Of a stretch of 64,000 nucleotides of DNA, positions 25,414 through 34,443 are shown piece after piece; the stretch's first letter is position 1; each line of letters starts with the position of its first letter. Origin of the DNA: Corynebacterium crudilactis (lineage in GTDB: Bacteria; Actinomycetota; Actinomycetes; Mycobacteriales; Mycobacteriaceae); the NCBI RefSeq assembly GCF_001643015.1, contig NZ_CP015622.1, forward strand, positions 943,358 through 1,007,357, written 5' to 3'. A model generated the notes under the pieces. That model was not told the origin of the DNA, made no database searches, and saw only the letters and a program-made list of their open reading frames with translations. Both the position numbers and the translations under genes were made by a program.

Positions 25414-27045
25414 ATGAGTATCACTACACACGTTCAGGAACTCACCGCAGCACTCCATGCCATCGATAACCGCCTCACCGGCATGCTCGCTGGTCCCGCT
25501 GCGGTCACCCCTGCCGAGTACACAGCACTCGAACCCGACCTCATCGCCCTCGAAAAAGCCATCAATCACCACGCCACCATCGCAGCCCAAGCTGCTGCCC
25601 TGGCAGAGCGAACCAATGCCGCCCACACTATCGGTTCCACACACCTCATCGACTACCTCACCACCACCTTCGGTCTCTCCAAAGCACGCGCCCACCACCG
25701 CATCACCCTCGCACACTCCCTCTATCCCAAACCGACCACGCCTAGCCCTGGCAGTAACGGTGATAAGTCAAATGGCGGACCTGACGGTAGCTCAAATGAT
25801 GATGACTCGGGTGATGATGACCCCGACCCAGAACCCGAAGCTGAACCCGGACAGGAGCCTGCATCAGGGTCTGAACCTGGAACTTCTGGTGGCGCTGGTA
25901 CTCCTGAGCCCACTCACCCCGGTGGAGCACATATCAGCGCCGAAAAACACGCCATCATCACCGACGAACTCACACACCTCAACCCCAACACCACACCCAG
26001 TTATAAGGACCTACGCGACCAAGCGCTGGGCCAAGCCATCTGGCGCACCCCAGAAGACCTCCGCACCTGGCTGCGCCACCAAATCACCACAGCCAACACT
26101 GTCTACCCCAACCCCATCACCGCCATGGGCAAACGCTACCTCGCCCTGAGCAAACCCGATGCCAACAACATGGTCCGCATCCACGGACTCATCCCAGCAA
26201 GCACCGCAGCACTAATCACTGCGAACACTGCACCGCTGACCAAACGTGGTGACCTGGTCGATATCCCCGCAAGTGATGACACCCGTAACCGAGGGCAACG
26301 CTACGCCGATGCACTGCACCACATCATGGACACCTACAACCACGGCATTGTCACCCCAGCACGCGGAGGCACAGCCAGCATTATCATCTCCATGACCACT
26401 GATGATATTGATGACATCAACCACAGTGATGACTCTCGTAAAGGTGATACCAGCCCGTTGAACACGCTCTACCCCACCAACACCGGCTACTCCTTGAACC
26501 TAGCAGAGATCATGAACCTCATCGCCGCGAAATACGACTTCGCTGTATTACTGGACGGGGCTACCGGGCAGCCACTTAATGTCCACCGAATGCAACGCAA
26601 TGCGAACCTGACCCAACGCATCGCCGTGTTCGCCTCAGAACTAGTGTGTTCTGCACCGAACTGTGACAGACCTCAGTTAGAGTGCGAGATCCATCATCTT
26701 GATCCCTGGATTCGAGGTGGGCTAACCAACCTAGTCAACCTGACGCAGCAGTGTTTTAACCATCATCCGCGCAATGATGACACGCGCAGTGGAGTCAATG
26801 GCAAGGGATTTATGGATCGTGATCCTGTGACTGGTCGAGTAGGGCATTATCCACCCGGTGGGGATAATGGTCCGGTGTTTAATCGCTCGGCGGCCGCTGA
26901 TGCATCGGGTGGTGCGTGGGCGAGACACAAACACCACGGACCGCCAAATCAACCACCACCAAAACCGCCGGATACATCCAGCCCACCACTGCATGGGCCA
27001 CTGAGATCTGAACCGAGTCTGGCTGATGATGATCGGCTGTTCTAG
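25414..27045 (+). CDS. DUF222/HNH endonuclease-domain protein (13E12 type)
   Basis: A 543-aa protein of the DUF222-HNH family that is multicopy in actinobacteria (REP13E12 type). The DUF222 domain covers about residues 20-340, interrupted near 115-170 by an acidic Pro/Glu/Ser linker (DDDSGDDDPDPEPEAEP). The HNH nuclease motif is CSAPNCDRPQLECEIHHLDP followed by GGLTNLVNLTQQCFNHHPRND, with two Cys pairs and the HH dyad intact. The C-terminus is Pro-rich. The family is suspected of mobile-element or defence roles but is not characterised. Codon use here favours C at third positions more than neighbouring genes. Confidence 0.88.
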   Translation: MSITTHVQELTAALHAIDNRLTGMLAGPAAVTPAEYTALEPDLIALEKAINHHATIAAQAAALAERTNAAHTIGSTHLIDYLTTTFGLSKARAHHRITLAHSLYPKPTTPSPGSNGDKSNGGPDGSSNDDDSGDDDPDPEPEAEPGQEPASGSEPGTSGGAGTPEPTHPGGAHISAEKHAIITDELTHLNPNTTPSYKDLRDQALGQAIWRTPEDLRTWLRHQITTANTVYPNPITAMGKRYLALSKPDANNMVRIHGLIPASTAALITANTAPLTKRGDLVDIPASDDTRNRGQRYADALHHIMDTYNHGIVTPARGGTASIIISMTTDDIDDINHSDDSRKGDTSPLNTLYPTNTGYSLNLAEIMNLIAAKYDFAVLLDGATGQPLNVHRMQRNANLTQRIAVFASELVCSAPNCDRPQLECEIHHLDPWIRGGLTNLVNLTQQCFNHHPRNDDTRSGVNGKGFMDRDPVTGRVGHYPPGGDNGPVFNRSAAADASGGAWARHKHHGPPNQPPPKPPDTSSPPLHGPLRSEPSLADDDRLF

Positions 27046-27199
27046 CCACGCCTCATGTCTACCTTCGAAATGCTGTTGTGCCTGTTGTCAGTTGCCCCGG
27101 TGTATCCGATACCGGGCACACACCCATGCACACAGCGGCACACCAGTGAACTGGCCCGCCAGAGCCACCAGGAACCTGACGTCGACAAGTAAACAGCTC

Positions 27200-27225
27200 T
27201 TCGGCTACCAACTCAAGCAGCCGAA
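27200..27225. terminator. Weak hairpin between HNH gene and prfC
   Basis: TTCGGCT (27200-27206) and AGCCGAA (27219-27225) form a 7-bp stem with a 12-nt loop between the convergent HNH and prfC genes. No U-run follows on either strand, so termination here is uncertain. Confidence 0.35.
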
Positions 27226-27237
27226 CAGTCTAGAAAA

Positions 27238-28887
27238 CTACTCAGCTACCAAAGAATCCAGTACGAAATCTGGGTGTTCCTTCTCGATGAAGGACAGGCG
27301 CCACTTATCACTGAACAGAGCAATTAGCTCGCCATCGGTGCGGGTGAAGATTTCTACGCCACGCTGCTTTGCTAGTTCTGAAGCGGATTCCGCAGTGGTA
27401 CGGCGTGCCACGGAGTATGGAATTGGATCGGCGATGGTTTCCACGTTGTATTCGACTTCCATGCGGGCTTGCATGACTTCGAACTGCATTGGTCCGACTG
27501 CAGCCATGACTGGGTTAGCATCGCCACGAATATCGTTTTTGAGGATCTGGACAACGCCTTCGGAATCCAGCTGCTCCAGAGCCTTGCGGAATTGTTTGTA
27601 TTTGCCCAGGGACTTGGCGCGCAGGATGCGGAAGTGTTCTGGTGCGAATTTTGGCATTGGTGCGTACTGGACTTTGCGGCCTTCGAAGATGGTGTCGCCT
27701 GGGGCGAGGGAACCAGCGTTCACGAGGCCAACGATATCGCCAGGGAAGGCGGTTTCCACGGTGGAGCGGGTACGGCCGAAGACAGTCAGGGCGTATTTGG
27801 TGGAGAAGCTACGGCCTGATTGAGAGTGTGTGATCTGCATGCCACGGTCGAATTCACCGGAGACAACGCGCATGAATGCTAGGGTGTCGCGGTGGTTTTT
27901 ATCCATGCCGGCTTGCACCTTGAAGACAACTCCGGAGAAGTCATCGGTGGTGTCGCGGTGGTCATCCATTGCGGAGGTTGCTGCTTCGAGTGCCTTTGGA
28001 TCGGCGTTGCGTCCGGCTGGAGCTGGTGCGAGTTGGCACAGGGTATCCAGGATTTGGTGGACGCCGAAGTTCAGCATGGCAGAGGCGAAGATGAGTGGGG
28101 AAGTGGTGCAGTTGAGGAAGAGTTCCTGGTCGTGGACTGCGCCATCGGCAGCAAGAAGTTCGGCTTCTTCTGTTGCGTTTTCCCAGACGTCACCTTCGCG
28201 AGCAGCGGCTTCTTCAGGGGTGTAGAAATCTTCTGGTGCGATGGTGGAACCACCGGCGGTGCGGGTGAAGTGGATGTATTCGTCGGCTTCGCCGTCGTTG
28301 TTGATGCGGGCTAGGCCGCGGAAGTCGCCGGCTTCACCAACTGGCCAGAACAGTGGGGTCGGTTGGAGTTCGATTTCTTTGACGATTTCGTCGACGAGCT
28401 CGAGTGGGGTGCGGCCGACGCGGTCCCATTTGTTGATCACGGTGATGATTGGCAGGCCGCGGGCTTTGCAGACGCGGAAGAGCTGGAGGGTTTGGGGTTC
28501 GAGGCCTTTGGCGGCGTCGATAAGCATGACTGCTGCGTCGACAGCCATGAGGACGCGGTAGGTGTCTTCGGAGAAGTCGGCGTGGCCTGGGGTGTCCACG
28601 AGGTTGATCATGAAGGGTTCGCCTTCGTGGCCTTCTGGTGCGTACTCGAATTGGAGTGCGGAGGAGGCGATGGAGATGCCGCGGTCTTTTTCCATTTCCA
28701 TCCAGTCGGAAACGGTGGCTTTGCGGCCTGCTTTGCCGTGGGTGGCGCCGGCTTCGGAGATGATGTGTGCATGCAGCGCCAATGCCTCGGTGAGGGTGGA
28801 TTTACCGGCGTCGGGGTGTGCGATTACGGCGAATGTTCTGCGGCGATGTGCCTCGGCGGCGGTGGTGTCGGGATTGGCGTTGCTCAT
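27238..28887 (-). CDS. prfC: Peptide chain release factor 3
   Basis: A 549-aa translational GTPase that frees RF1/RF2 from the ribosome after termination. G1 is AHPDAGKSTLTEAL near residue 22, the switch region has DRGISIASS, G3 is DTPGHADFSEDTYR and G4 is NKWDR. Domains II and III follow, with the RF3 signature GRTRSTVETAFPGDIVGLVN. A longer reading from 29022 exists, but the ATG at 28887 fits the family length and has a TATTCT -10 hexamer at 28901-28896, 8 nt upstream, so the mRNA is nearly leaderless. Divergent from urtA. Confidence 0.96.
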   Translation of the reverse strand: MSNANPDTTAAEAHRRRTFAVIAHPDAGKSTLTEALALHAHIISEAGATHGKAGRKATVSDWMEMEKDRGISIASSALQFEYAPEGHEGEPFMINLVDTPGHADFSEDTYRVLMAVDAAVMLIDAAKGLEPQTLQLFRVCKARGLPIITVINKWDRVGRTPLELVDEIVKEIELQPTPLFWPVGEAGDFRGLARINNDGEADEYIHFTRTAGGSTIAPEDFYTPEEAAAREGDVWENATEEAELLAADGAVHDQELFLNCTTSPLIFASAMLNFGVHQILDTLCQLAPAPAGRNADPKALEAATSAMDDHRDTTDDFSGVVFKVQAGMDKNHRDTLAFMRVVSGEFDRGMQITHSQSGRSFSTKYALTVFGRTRSTVETAFPGDIVGLVNAGSLAPGDTIFEGRKVQYAPMPKFAPEHFRILRAKSLGKYKQFRKALEQLDSEGVVQILKNDIRGDANPVMAAVGPMQFEVMQARMEVEYNVETIADPIPYSVARRTTAESASELAKQRGVEIFTRTDGELIALFSDKWRLSFIEKEHPDFVLDSLVAE

Positions 28888-29052
28888 GGGTATTAAGAAT
28901 AGCGGGTTGTGGGCGCTGGGCCATAGTCGCCCCAGCTCAGCGAAGTTGTACGCCGGCGTTGCCTGCTTGTCGACGTTTTTTGCCACTTCCCTTAATTCGG
29001 GGGTGGCTGAAATGTAAGACACGTCACTACATTTAAGCTCAAAAACAATTAC

Positions 29053-29069
29053 CTATAGGCTGACAGAAA
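29053..29069 (+). promoter_or_regulatory. AmtR box 1 upstream of urtA (weaker)
   Basis: CTAT-AGGCTG-ACAG-AAA differs from the AmtR pattern CTAT-N6-ATAG by one base. It lies 26 bp before the stronger box. Confidence 0.6.
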
Positions 29070-29075
29070 CTCTAA

Positions 29076-29095
29076 AAACTATAGAGCTATAGAAA
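29076..29095 (+). promoter_or_regulatory. AmtR box 2 upstream of urtA
   Basis: AAACTAT-AGAGCT-ATAGAAA is an exact CTAT-N6-ATAG site with the flanking A/T expected for AmtR, the TetR-type master repressor of nitrogen control in C. glutamicum. It sits 20 bp before the urtA ATG. AmtR control of the urea transporter operon is established for this species. Confidence 0.85.
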
Positions 29096-29115
29096 CCTTA
29101 ACTTCGGAGGTATTC

Positions 29116-30387
29116 ATGTCCCGTCCAATCGTTAAACAAGCATTCACCGTCACCGCAGTCACCGCGATGGCTTTTGCCCTGGCATCATGCACCCGCGCAG
29201 TGGATGCAACCTCCGCAGATGGAACCGCGAGCAACACCGCAGCTTCCTGTGTGGATACATCCGGCGACACCATCAAAATCGGCTTCATCAACTCCCTGTC
29301 CGGCACGATGGCTATCTCTGAAACCACGGTGAACCAATCCCTGCACATGGCAGCCGATGAAATCAACGCAGCCGGCGGCGTTTTGGGCAAGCAGTTGGAG
29401 ATCTCTGAAGAAGACGGCGCCAGTGAACCCGCCACCTTCGCCGAGCGCTCCCAGCGCCTCATCCAGCAGGAATGCGTTGCAGCCGTGTTTGGTGGATGGA
29501 CCTCCGCCTCCCGCAAAGCAATGCTTCCCGTCTTTGAGGGCAATAACTCCCTGCTGTTCTACCCGGTGCAGTACGAGGGCATGGAATCCTCGCCGAATAT
29601 TTTCTATACCGGCGCCACCACCAACCAGCAGATCATCCCGGCTCTTGATTACCTGCGTGAAAACGGCCTGAACCGCCTTTTCCTTGTCGGTTCCGATTAT
29701 GTTTTCCCACGCACTGCAAATTCCATCATCAAGGACTACGCCGAAGCCAATGGTATGGAAATCGTCGGCGAAGACTACGCGCCGTTGGGATCCACCGACT
29801 TCACCACCATCGCCAACCGCATGCGTGATTCCAACGCAGATGCCGTGTTTAACACTTTGAATGGCGATTCCAACGTGGCGTTCTTCCGCCAGTACAACAG
29901 CCTCGGCTTCAATGCAGACACCCTTCCGGTGATGTCAGTATCCATTGCGGAAGAAGAAGTCGGAGGCATCGGCACCGCAAATATTGAGGGCCAGCTGGTG
30001 GCGTGGGACTACTACCAAACCATTGACACCCCAGAAAACGAGACCTTCGTGGAGAATTTCAAGGACCTCTACGGCCAGGACAAAGTGACCTCTGACCCGA
30101 TGGAAGCTGCTTACACTAGCCTCTACCTCTGGAAAGAAATGGTAGAGAAGGCCGATTCCTTTGATGTCGCCGCAATTCAAGCAGCCGCCGACGGAACCAC
30201 TTTTGATGCACCAGAAGGAACCGTGGTGGTTGACGGCGATAACCACCACATCTCCAAAACACCGCGCATCGGTCGAATCCGCCCGGATGGATTGATCGAC
30301 ACCATTTGGGAAACCGATTCCCCAGTTGATCCGGACCCATACCTGTCTTCCTATGACTGGGCCAAGACCACCGCTGCGACTTCCTAA
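29116..30387 (+). CDS. urtA: Urea ABC transporter, substrate-binding lipoprotein
   Basis: A 423-aa extracellular binding protein that delivers urea to UrtBC. The N-terminus is a lipoprotein signal with lipobox LASC and modified Cys at residue 25. The mature part has the Peripla_BP_5 (amide/urea) fold with [53 protein letters not shown] and [22 protein letters not shown], the last being typical for UrtA. GGAGG lies 6 nt before the ATG. First gene of urtABCDE, under two AmtR boxes, so induced under nitrogen limitation. Confidence 0.96.
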   Translation: MSRPIVKQAFTVTAVTAMAFALASCTRAVDATSADGTASNTAASCVDTSGDTIKIGFINSLSGTMAISETTVNQSLHMAADEINAAGGVLGKQLEISEEDGASEPATFAERSQRLIQQECVAAVFGGWTSASRKAMLPVFEGNNSLLFYPVQYEGMESSPNIFYTGATTNQQIIPALDYLRENGLNRLFLVGSDYVFPRTANSIIKDYAEANGMEIVGEDYAPLGSTDFTTIANRMRDSNADAVFNTLNGDSNVAFFRQYNSLGFNADTLPVMSVSIAEEEVGGIGTANIEGQLVAWDYYQTIDTPENETFVENFKDLYGQDKVTSDPMEAAYTSLYLWKEMVEKADSFDVAAIQAAADGTTFDAPEGTVVVDGDNHHISKTPRIGRIRPDGLIDTIWETDSPVDPDPYLSSYDWAKTTAATS

Positions 30388-30399
30388 GAGATAAAAATC

Positions 30400-31284
30400 A
30401 TGGACATTTTGCTCAATCAGCTCGTAGCCGGGCTTTCAGTTGGATCGGTCCTTCTATTGGTCGCAGTGGGATTGTCACTGACCTTTGGACAGATGGGCGT
30501 TATTAATATGGCGCACGGAGAGTTCATCATGGTCGGCGCATACACCGCATATGTGGTGCAGCTGGTCGTCGGTTCTGCCGGTTTATCCCTACTGATCAGC
30601 ATTCCGCTGGCGTTTACTATCGGTGGGCTTTTCGGAGTTCTCCTCGAACAATTCCTGCTGAAGTATCTTTATCACAGGCCACTAGACACGCTGCTGGCCA
30701 CATTCGGTGTCGGTTTGATTCTTCAGCAGCTGGCCCGAAACATTTTCGGAGCTCCCGCAGTGGATGTCAGGGCACCGGAATTTCTCCGCGGAAACGTCGA
30801 AGTTCTAGGCGTCTTGGTGCCGACCGCGCGACTATTCATCCTGGCGCTGGCCATCGCATCAGTGACTGCACTAGCTGTGTTCCTAAATCGCACTGCCTGG
30901 GGCCGACGCATCCGCGCCGTGGTTCTGAACCGCGACCTCGCGGAAACCGCAGGTATTGATACCCGAGCTACTGACCGAATGACGTTCTTTGTGGGCTCCG
31001 GTCTTGCCGGAATCGCCGGGGTAGCTATCACATTGATTGGCGCGACCGGCCCCACCATCGGTCAGAACTACATCGTGGATGCCTTCCTTGTTGTTGCCGC
31101 CGGTGGCATCGGCCGGGTGAAGGGCGCTGTGATCATGGCTTTCGTGCTGGGAATTACTCAAGCATTCGTGGAATATACGACAGGTGCGAGCATCGCGAAG
31201 TTCATCGTGCTCATCGCTGTTGTTGCCTTCCTGCAGTTTAGGCCTCAAGGACTCTTCCAAACCCAAACTAGGAGCCTCGTATGA
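30400..31284 (+). CDS. urtB: Urea ABC transporter permease UrtB
   Basis: A 294-aa LivH-type inner-membrane permease, one of two that form the urea channel. About eight hydrophobic segments; family motifs include SLTFGQMGVINMAHGEFIMVGAY near residues 27-50 and FVVGSGLAGIAGVAI-type Gly-rich region, here FFVGSGLAGIAGVAITLIGA. Starts 12 bp after urtA. Its TGA overlaps the ATG of urtC (ATGA). Confidence 0.95.
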   Translation: MDILLNQLVAGLSVGSVLLLVAVGLSLTFGQMGVINMAHGEFIMVGAYTAYVVQLVVGSAGLSLLISIPLAFTIGGLFGVLLEQFLLKYLYHRPLDTLLATFGVGLILQQLARNIFGAPAVDVRAPEFLRGNVEVLGVLVPTARLFILALAIASVTALAVFLNRTAWGRRIRAVVLNRDLAETAGIDTRATDRMTFFVGSGLAGIAGVAITLIGATGPTIGQNYIVDAFLVVAAGGIGRVKGAVIMAFVLGITQAFVEYTTGASIAKFIVLIAVVAFLQFRPQGLFQTQTRSLV

Positions 31285-32369
31285 GCACTCAACTCAAGCT
31301 GAAGAAGCCCGCAAAGAAGAAAACTACGCCGAAACTTAGCGTCGTAAATGCTCCCACGCTGCGCACTGCGGCGTTGGGCCTGGCCGCGCTTGCTGCGGTA
31401 TTGCTGTGCGCCCCGCTCTTTTTATCCACATTCCAGCTGACGTTGATGTCGCGCTTGGTGTGTTATGCGATCGTCGCAGTCGGCATCGGGCTGGCGTGGG
31501 GCAGAGGCGGCATGCTCACGCTGGGGCAGGGCGTGTTCTTTGGCATCGGCGCGTACATCATGGCCATGCATATGCTGTACAGCGATTCGCAGATTTTTGG
31601 GACTACAGTTCCGCAATGGTGGTCCATTTTTGCCAACCCGGCAGTCGCACTCATCGCAGTTGTGGCGCTTCCCGGCATCGTGGCTTTTGTGCTCGGCTTC
31701 TCCATTTTCAAACGACGCATCAAAGGCGCCTACTTTGCCATCGTGAACCAAGCGCTCGCCGCAGCTGTCGTGGTGTTGCTGGTCGGACAACAAGATTCCC
31801 TTGGAGGTTCCAATGGTCTTTCCGGATTTCGATCGTTCATGGGTTTTGCCGTCTACGACCCCATCAACCGCATCATGTTTTACTTCACCGCAGTGGGAGT
31901 TCTCTTGGCTTTGGTGGCTATCTCATATTGGCTCATGCGCAGCCGCTATGGAGAACTGCTCGTGGCCACCAGAGATGCAGAAGAACGCGTCCGATTCCTC
32001 GGATATGATCCCGCATTGATCAAAACCGCCGCATATGTCATTGCTGCGATGATTGCCGGAATCGCCGGAGCGCTGTTCGTGCCGATCGTGGGCATCATTT
32101 CACCCGCAGAAATCGGCGTGGTGCCATCAATCGTGTTCGTGATCGCCGTCGCCGCTGGTGGCAGGGCATCCCTATTCGGTCCCGTAGTTGGCGCGCTGGT
32201 GCTGGGCTGGGTGGAATCCACACTTGCTCAAACTTTCCCCAGCATGTGGTCCTATTTCCAGGGTGCGATCCTGGTTCTCGTGATCGTGTTGCTGCCGGGC
32301 GGAATTGCTTCAATTAAACTTTCCGCGCTCAAAAATAAAGCCAGGAAGGCCAGAAAGGCCACCTCATGA
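31281..32369 (+). CDS. urtC: Urea ABC transporter permease UrtC
   Basis: A 362-aa LivM-type permease, partner of UrtB. After a basic N-terminus (LKLKKPAKKKTTPK) come about nine membrane segments; motifs include GIGLAWGRGGMLTLGQGVFFGIGAYIMAM, split here across the third helix, and DAEERVRFLGYDPALIKTAAYVIAA. Coupled at both ends by 4-bp ATGA overlaps with urtB and urtD, which keeps subunit synthesis balanced. Confidence 0.95.
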   Translation: MSTQLKLKKPAKKKTTPKLSVVNAPTLRTAALGLAALAAVLLCAPLFLSTFQLTLMSRLVCYAIVAVGIGLAWGRGGMLTLGQGVFFGIGAYIMAMHMLYSDSQIFGTTVPQWWSIFANPAVALIAVVALPGIVAFVLGFSIFKRRIKGAYFAIVNQALAAAVVVLLVGQQDSLGGSNGLSGFRSFMGFAVYDPINRIMFYFTAVGVLLALVAISYWLMRSRYGELLVATRDAEERVRFLGYDPALIKTAAYVIAAMIAGIAGALFVPIVGIISPAEIGVVPSIVFVIAVAAGGRASLFGPVVGALVLGWVESTLAQTFPSMWSYFQGAILVLVIVLLPGGIASIKLSALKNKARKARKATS

Positions 32370-33094
32370 GCCTTAAAATCACCAACCTCAAAGTCGCTTT
32401 CGGGTCGTTCATCGCCGTGAATGAGATTAGTTTTCAGGTGCTGCCCGGTGACGTCCACTTCCTCATCGGTGCCAACGGTGCAGGTAAAACCACCTGCATT
32501 GACGCGATCAGCGGGTTGGCGCCGGGGCAGGGATCAGTGCAGTTGGATGGCACTGAGATTCTAGGAACCCCTGTGCACCGCATTGCTCGGATGGGTGTGG
32601 GGCGAACGTTTCAGACCGCCAGCGTGTTTGAAGAATTGTCTGTGTTGCAGAATCTGGATATTGCGTGCGGGATTCATCGTCCGTTGCGGGCACTTCTCGG
32701 GGTGCGTCATCGGATTGATCCCCGAATTGAACACGCCCTGGAGGTCACGGGTCTTGCTGATCTGGTGAATGCTCAGGCGGGAACCTTGTCGCATGGGCAG
32801 AAACAGTGGCTGGAAATTTCAATGTTGCTGGTGCAGGATGCGCAGGTGCTCATGCTTGATGAGCCGGTGGCGGGCATGAGTGAGGAGGAGCGTGTCGCAA
32901 CGGGTGAGCTTTTGCAGAGGGTTGCGCGGGGACGGGTGGTGTTGGTGGTGGAGCACGATATGGAGTTCATGCGTCGTTTTGCCACTCGCGTCACTGTGAT
33001 GAATCGCGGCACGATCTTGTGTGAGGGGTCGGTCGATGAGATTCAGGCGAATCCGGATGTGCAGTCCATTTATTTAGGTACGGCAGGGAAGTGA
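32366..33094 (+). CDS. urtD: Urea ABC transporter ATPase UrtD
   Basis: A 242-aa LivG-type ATP-binding subunit. Walker A is GANGAGKTTCIDAISG, the signature is LSHGQKQWLEI, a form typical for UrtD rather than the usual LSGGQ, and Walker B is VLMLDEPVAGMSEEE; the H-loop is VEHDMEFM. It binds the membrane pair UrtBC on the cytoplasmic side together with UrtE. ATG lies within the urtC stop. Confidence 0.95.
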   Translation: MSLKITNLKVAFGSFIAVNEISFQVLPGDVHFLIGANGAGKTTCIDAISGLAPGQGSVQLDGTEILGTPVHRIARMGVGRTFQTASVFEELSVLQNLDIACGIHRPLRALLGVRHRIDPRIEHALEVTGLADLVNAQAGTLSHGQKQWLEISMLLVQDAQVLMLDEPVAGMSEEERVATGELLQRVARGRVVLVVEHDMEFMRRFATRVTVMNRGTILCEGSVDEIQANPDVQSIYLGTAGK

Positions 33095-33101
33095 GTTAGT
33101 C

Positions 33102-33803
33102 ATGTTGGAAATCACTAATTTGTGTGCAGGTTATGGCCGCACGCAGGTACTTCATTCTCTTTCAATCTTCACGAGCAGCAACGGCATCCTGTCGATCCTT
33201 GGCCACAATGGCGCTGGTAAATCTACATTGCTGCGAACCGCAGTGGGCCTGATTAAGCCGACTTCGGGAACGGTCAAACTTTTTGGACAGGATGTCACCT
33301 CGTTGTCCACGCATGAGCGAGTAAAGCGCGGGATGGCTTATGTGCCGCAGGGCCAGCAGTCTTTTACGCAGCTTAGTTGCATGGAAAATTTGCAGGTGGT
33401 GGCGGATCTGCAGGGTCGTGTGGGCAAGGCACGCATCGCGGAGGCGCTTGATCGCTTTCCGGCGCTGACCCAGGTGCTGGACCGCCAAGCCGGCCTGTTG
33501 TCGGGTGGTCAGCGTCAGCAGCTTGCCATCGCCCGCGCGCTGATCACGGCGCCAAAGCTGTTGCTTCTCGACGAACCCACCGAGGGTATTCAACCTTCGG
33601 TGGTCGCTGAAATTCAGCAGACCATCATCGATTTGGCTAAGGACGGCATGAGCATTGTCCTGGTGGAGCAAAACATTGGTTTTGCATTGGATGCTGCAAC
33701 AAGCTACGCCATTGTGGCGCGTGGCCAGATAGTGGAATCGGGGCAAGGCGCTGAAACTACCGCGGAGAAGCAGAATAAGGTGCGAGAATCCTTGGCAATT
33801 TAG
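33102..33803 (+). CDS. urtE: Urea ABC transporter ATPase UrtE
   Basis: A 233-aa LivF-type ATP-binding subunit, last gene of the urt operon. Walker A GHNGAGKSTLLRT, signature LSGGQRQQLAIARAL, Walker B LLLLDEPTEGIQPSVV; the PTEGIQPS form is typical for UrtE. It begins 7 bp after urtD. Its TAG overlaps the TAA of the convergent pth gene by sharing two bases, and no terminator is visible between them. Confidence 0.95.
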   Translation: MLEITNLCAGYGRTQVLHSLSIFTSSNGILSILGHNGAGKSTLLRTAVGLIKPTSGTVKLFGQDVTSLSTHERVKRGMAYVPQGQQSFTQLSCMENLQVVADLQGRVGKARIAEALDRFPALTQVLDRQAGLLSGGQRQQLAIARALITAPKLLLLDEPTEGIQPSVVAEIQQTIIDLAKDGMSIVLVEQNIGFALDAATSYAIVARGQIVESGQGAETTAEKQNKVRESLAI

Positions 33804-34405
33804 CGGCTGTGAATGGTGTTTTGGGCAGCGGATAGTCCTTCGGCCAGCAGCAAATCCACTGCCTCGGCGGCCAGCTCAATGCCTGGCTGGTCGTGATCGA
33901 CTGGTTCTAAAACATAGTCGGGCACGGCCATCCCTGCTGGAGGTCGTGAAATTCCGATGCGAACCCGCAGGTAATCTCTGGTGCCAAGTTCTTCCGTGAG
34001 GGATTTCAGGCCGTTGTGACCGTTTTCGTTTCCGCCCTTTTTCAGGCGTACTTTTCCAGCGGGCAGATCGAGCTCGTCGTGGATCACGATGATGCGCTCT
34101 GCCGGGATACCCAACGCTGCGGCGATCGGCGCGACACCTTGGCCGGAGTGGTTCATAAAAGTGGTGGATCGAACGGCGAGCACCCCTGGTGCGAGCTGCG
34201 TTGTTAGGGCCTTGTAGCCCGTGGCGGGGGTAAGGGGCTGCTGCTGGTGGGCGTCGATAAGCATGTCTTGGCACATGTAACCGACGTTGTGCCGGGTGGA
34301 TTCGTACTTGGCGCCGGGGTTGCCCAGGCCCACGACCAGCCATTTGGCGGCGGGAAGTTCAGGCTTGGGGGCAAACAGTGCTTGGATTTTAGACAAAAAA
34401 CTCAC
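33800..34405 (-). CDS. pth: Peptidyl-tRNA hydrolase, copy 1
   Basis: A 201-aa Pth enzyme that hydrolyses peptidyl-tRNA released from stalled ribosomes. The active residues are all present: Asn in LVVGLGNPGAKYESTRHNVGY with catalytic His, TTFMNHSGQGV, HDELDLPAGKVRLKKGG with catalytic Asp, and GHNGLKSLTEELGTRDYLRVRIGI. The GTG at 34405 is preferred over an ATG at 34414 because a TAGGAT -10 hexamer occupies 34418-34413, overlapping that ATG. A second complete pth gene lies 3 kb downstream. Divergent from the nitronate monooxygenase gene with which it shares a tiny promoter region. Confidence 0.92.
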   Translation of the reverse strand: MSFLSKIQALFAPKPELPAAKWLVVGLGNPGAKYESTRHNVGYMCQDMLIDAHQQQPLTPATGYKALTTQLAPGVLAVRSTTFMNHSGQGVAPIAAALGIPAERIIVIHDELDLPAGKVRLKKGGNENGHNGLKSLTEELGTRDYLRVRIGISRPPAGMAVPDYVLEPVDHDQPGIELAAEAVDLLLAEGLSAAQNTIHSR

Positions 34406-34412
34406 GGAAGTC

Positions 34413-34437
34413 ATCCTATGGCAGGCGCGCCTAGGAT
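34413..34437. promoter_or_regulatory. Mirror-image divergent -10 elements (pth / nitronate monooxygenase)
   Basis: TAGGAT on the minus strand (34418-34413) points to the GTG at 34405 with 7 nt between, and TAGGAT on the plus strand (34432-34437) points to the ATG at 34444 with 6 nt between. The two form a CATCCTA...TAGGATG inverted repeat around GCAGGCGCGCC. Both transcripts would be leaderless and the polymerases would clash. Confidence 0.55.
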
Positions 34438-34443
34438 GGTGCC

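Noticed and set aside
25306..25716. 136-aa minus-strand frame over the HNH gene start
   Set aside because: Cys/Gly/Val-rich shadow of the DUF222 gene, crosses its RBS and has no family features.
27830..29017. Several long plus-strand frames opposite prfC
   Set aside because: prfC has complete GTPase motifs; the opposite frames are low-complexity shadows.
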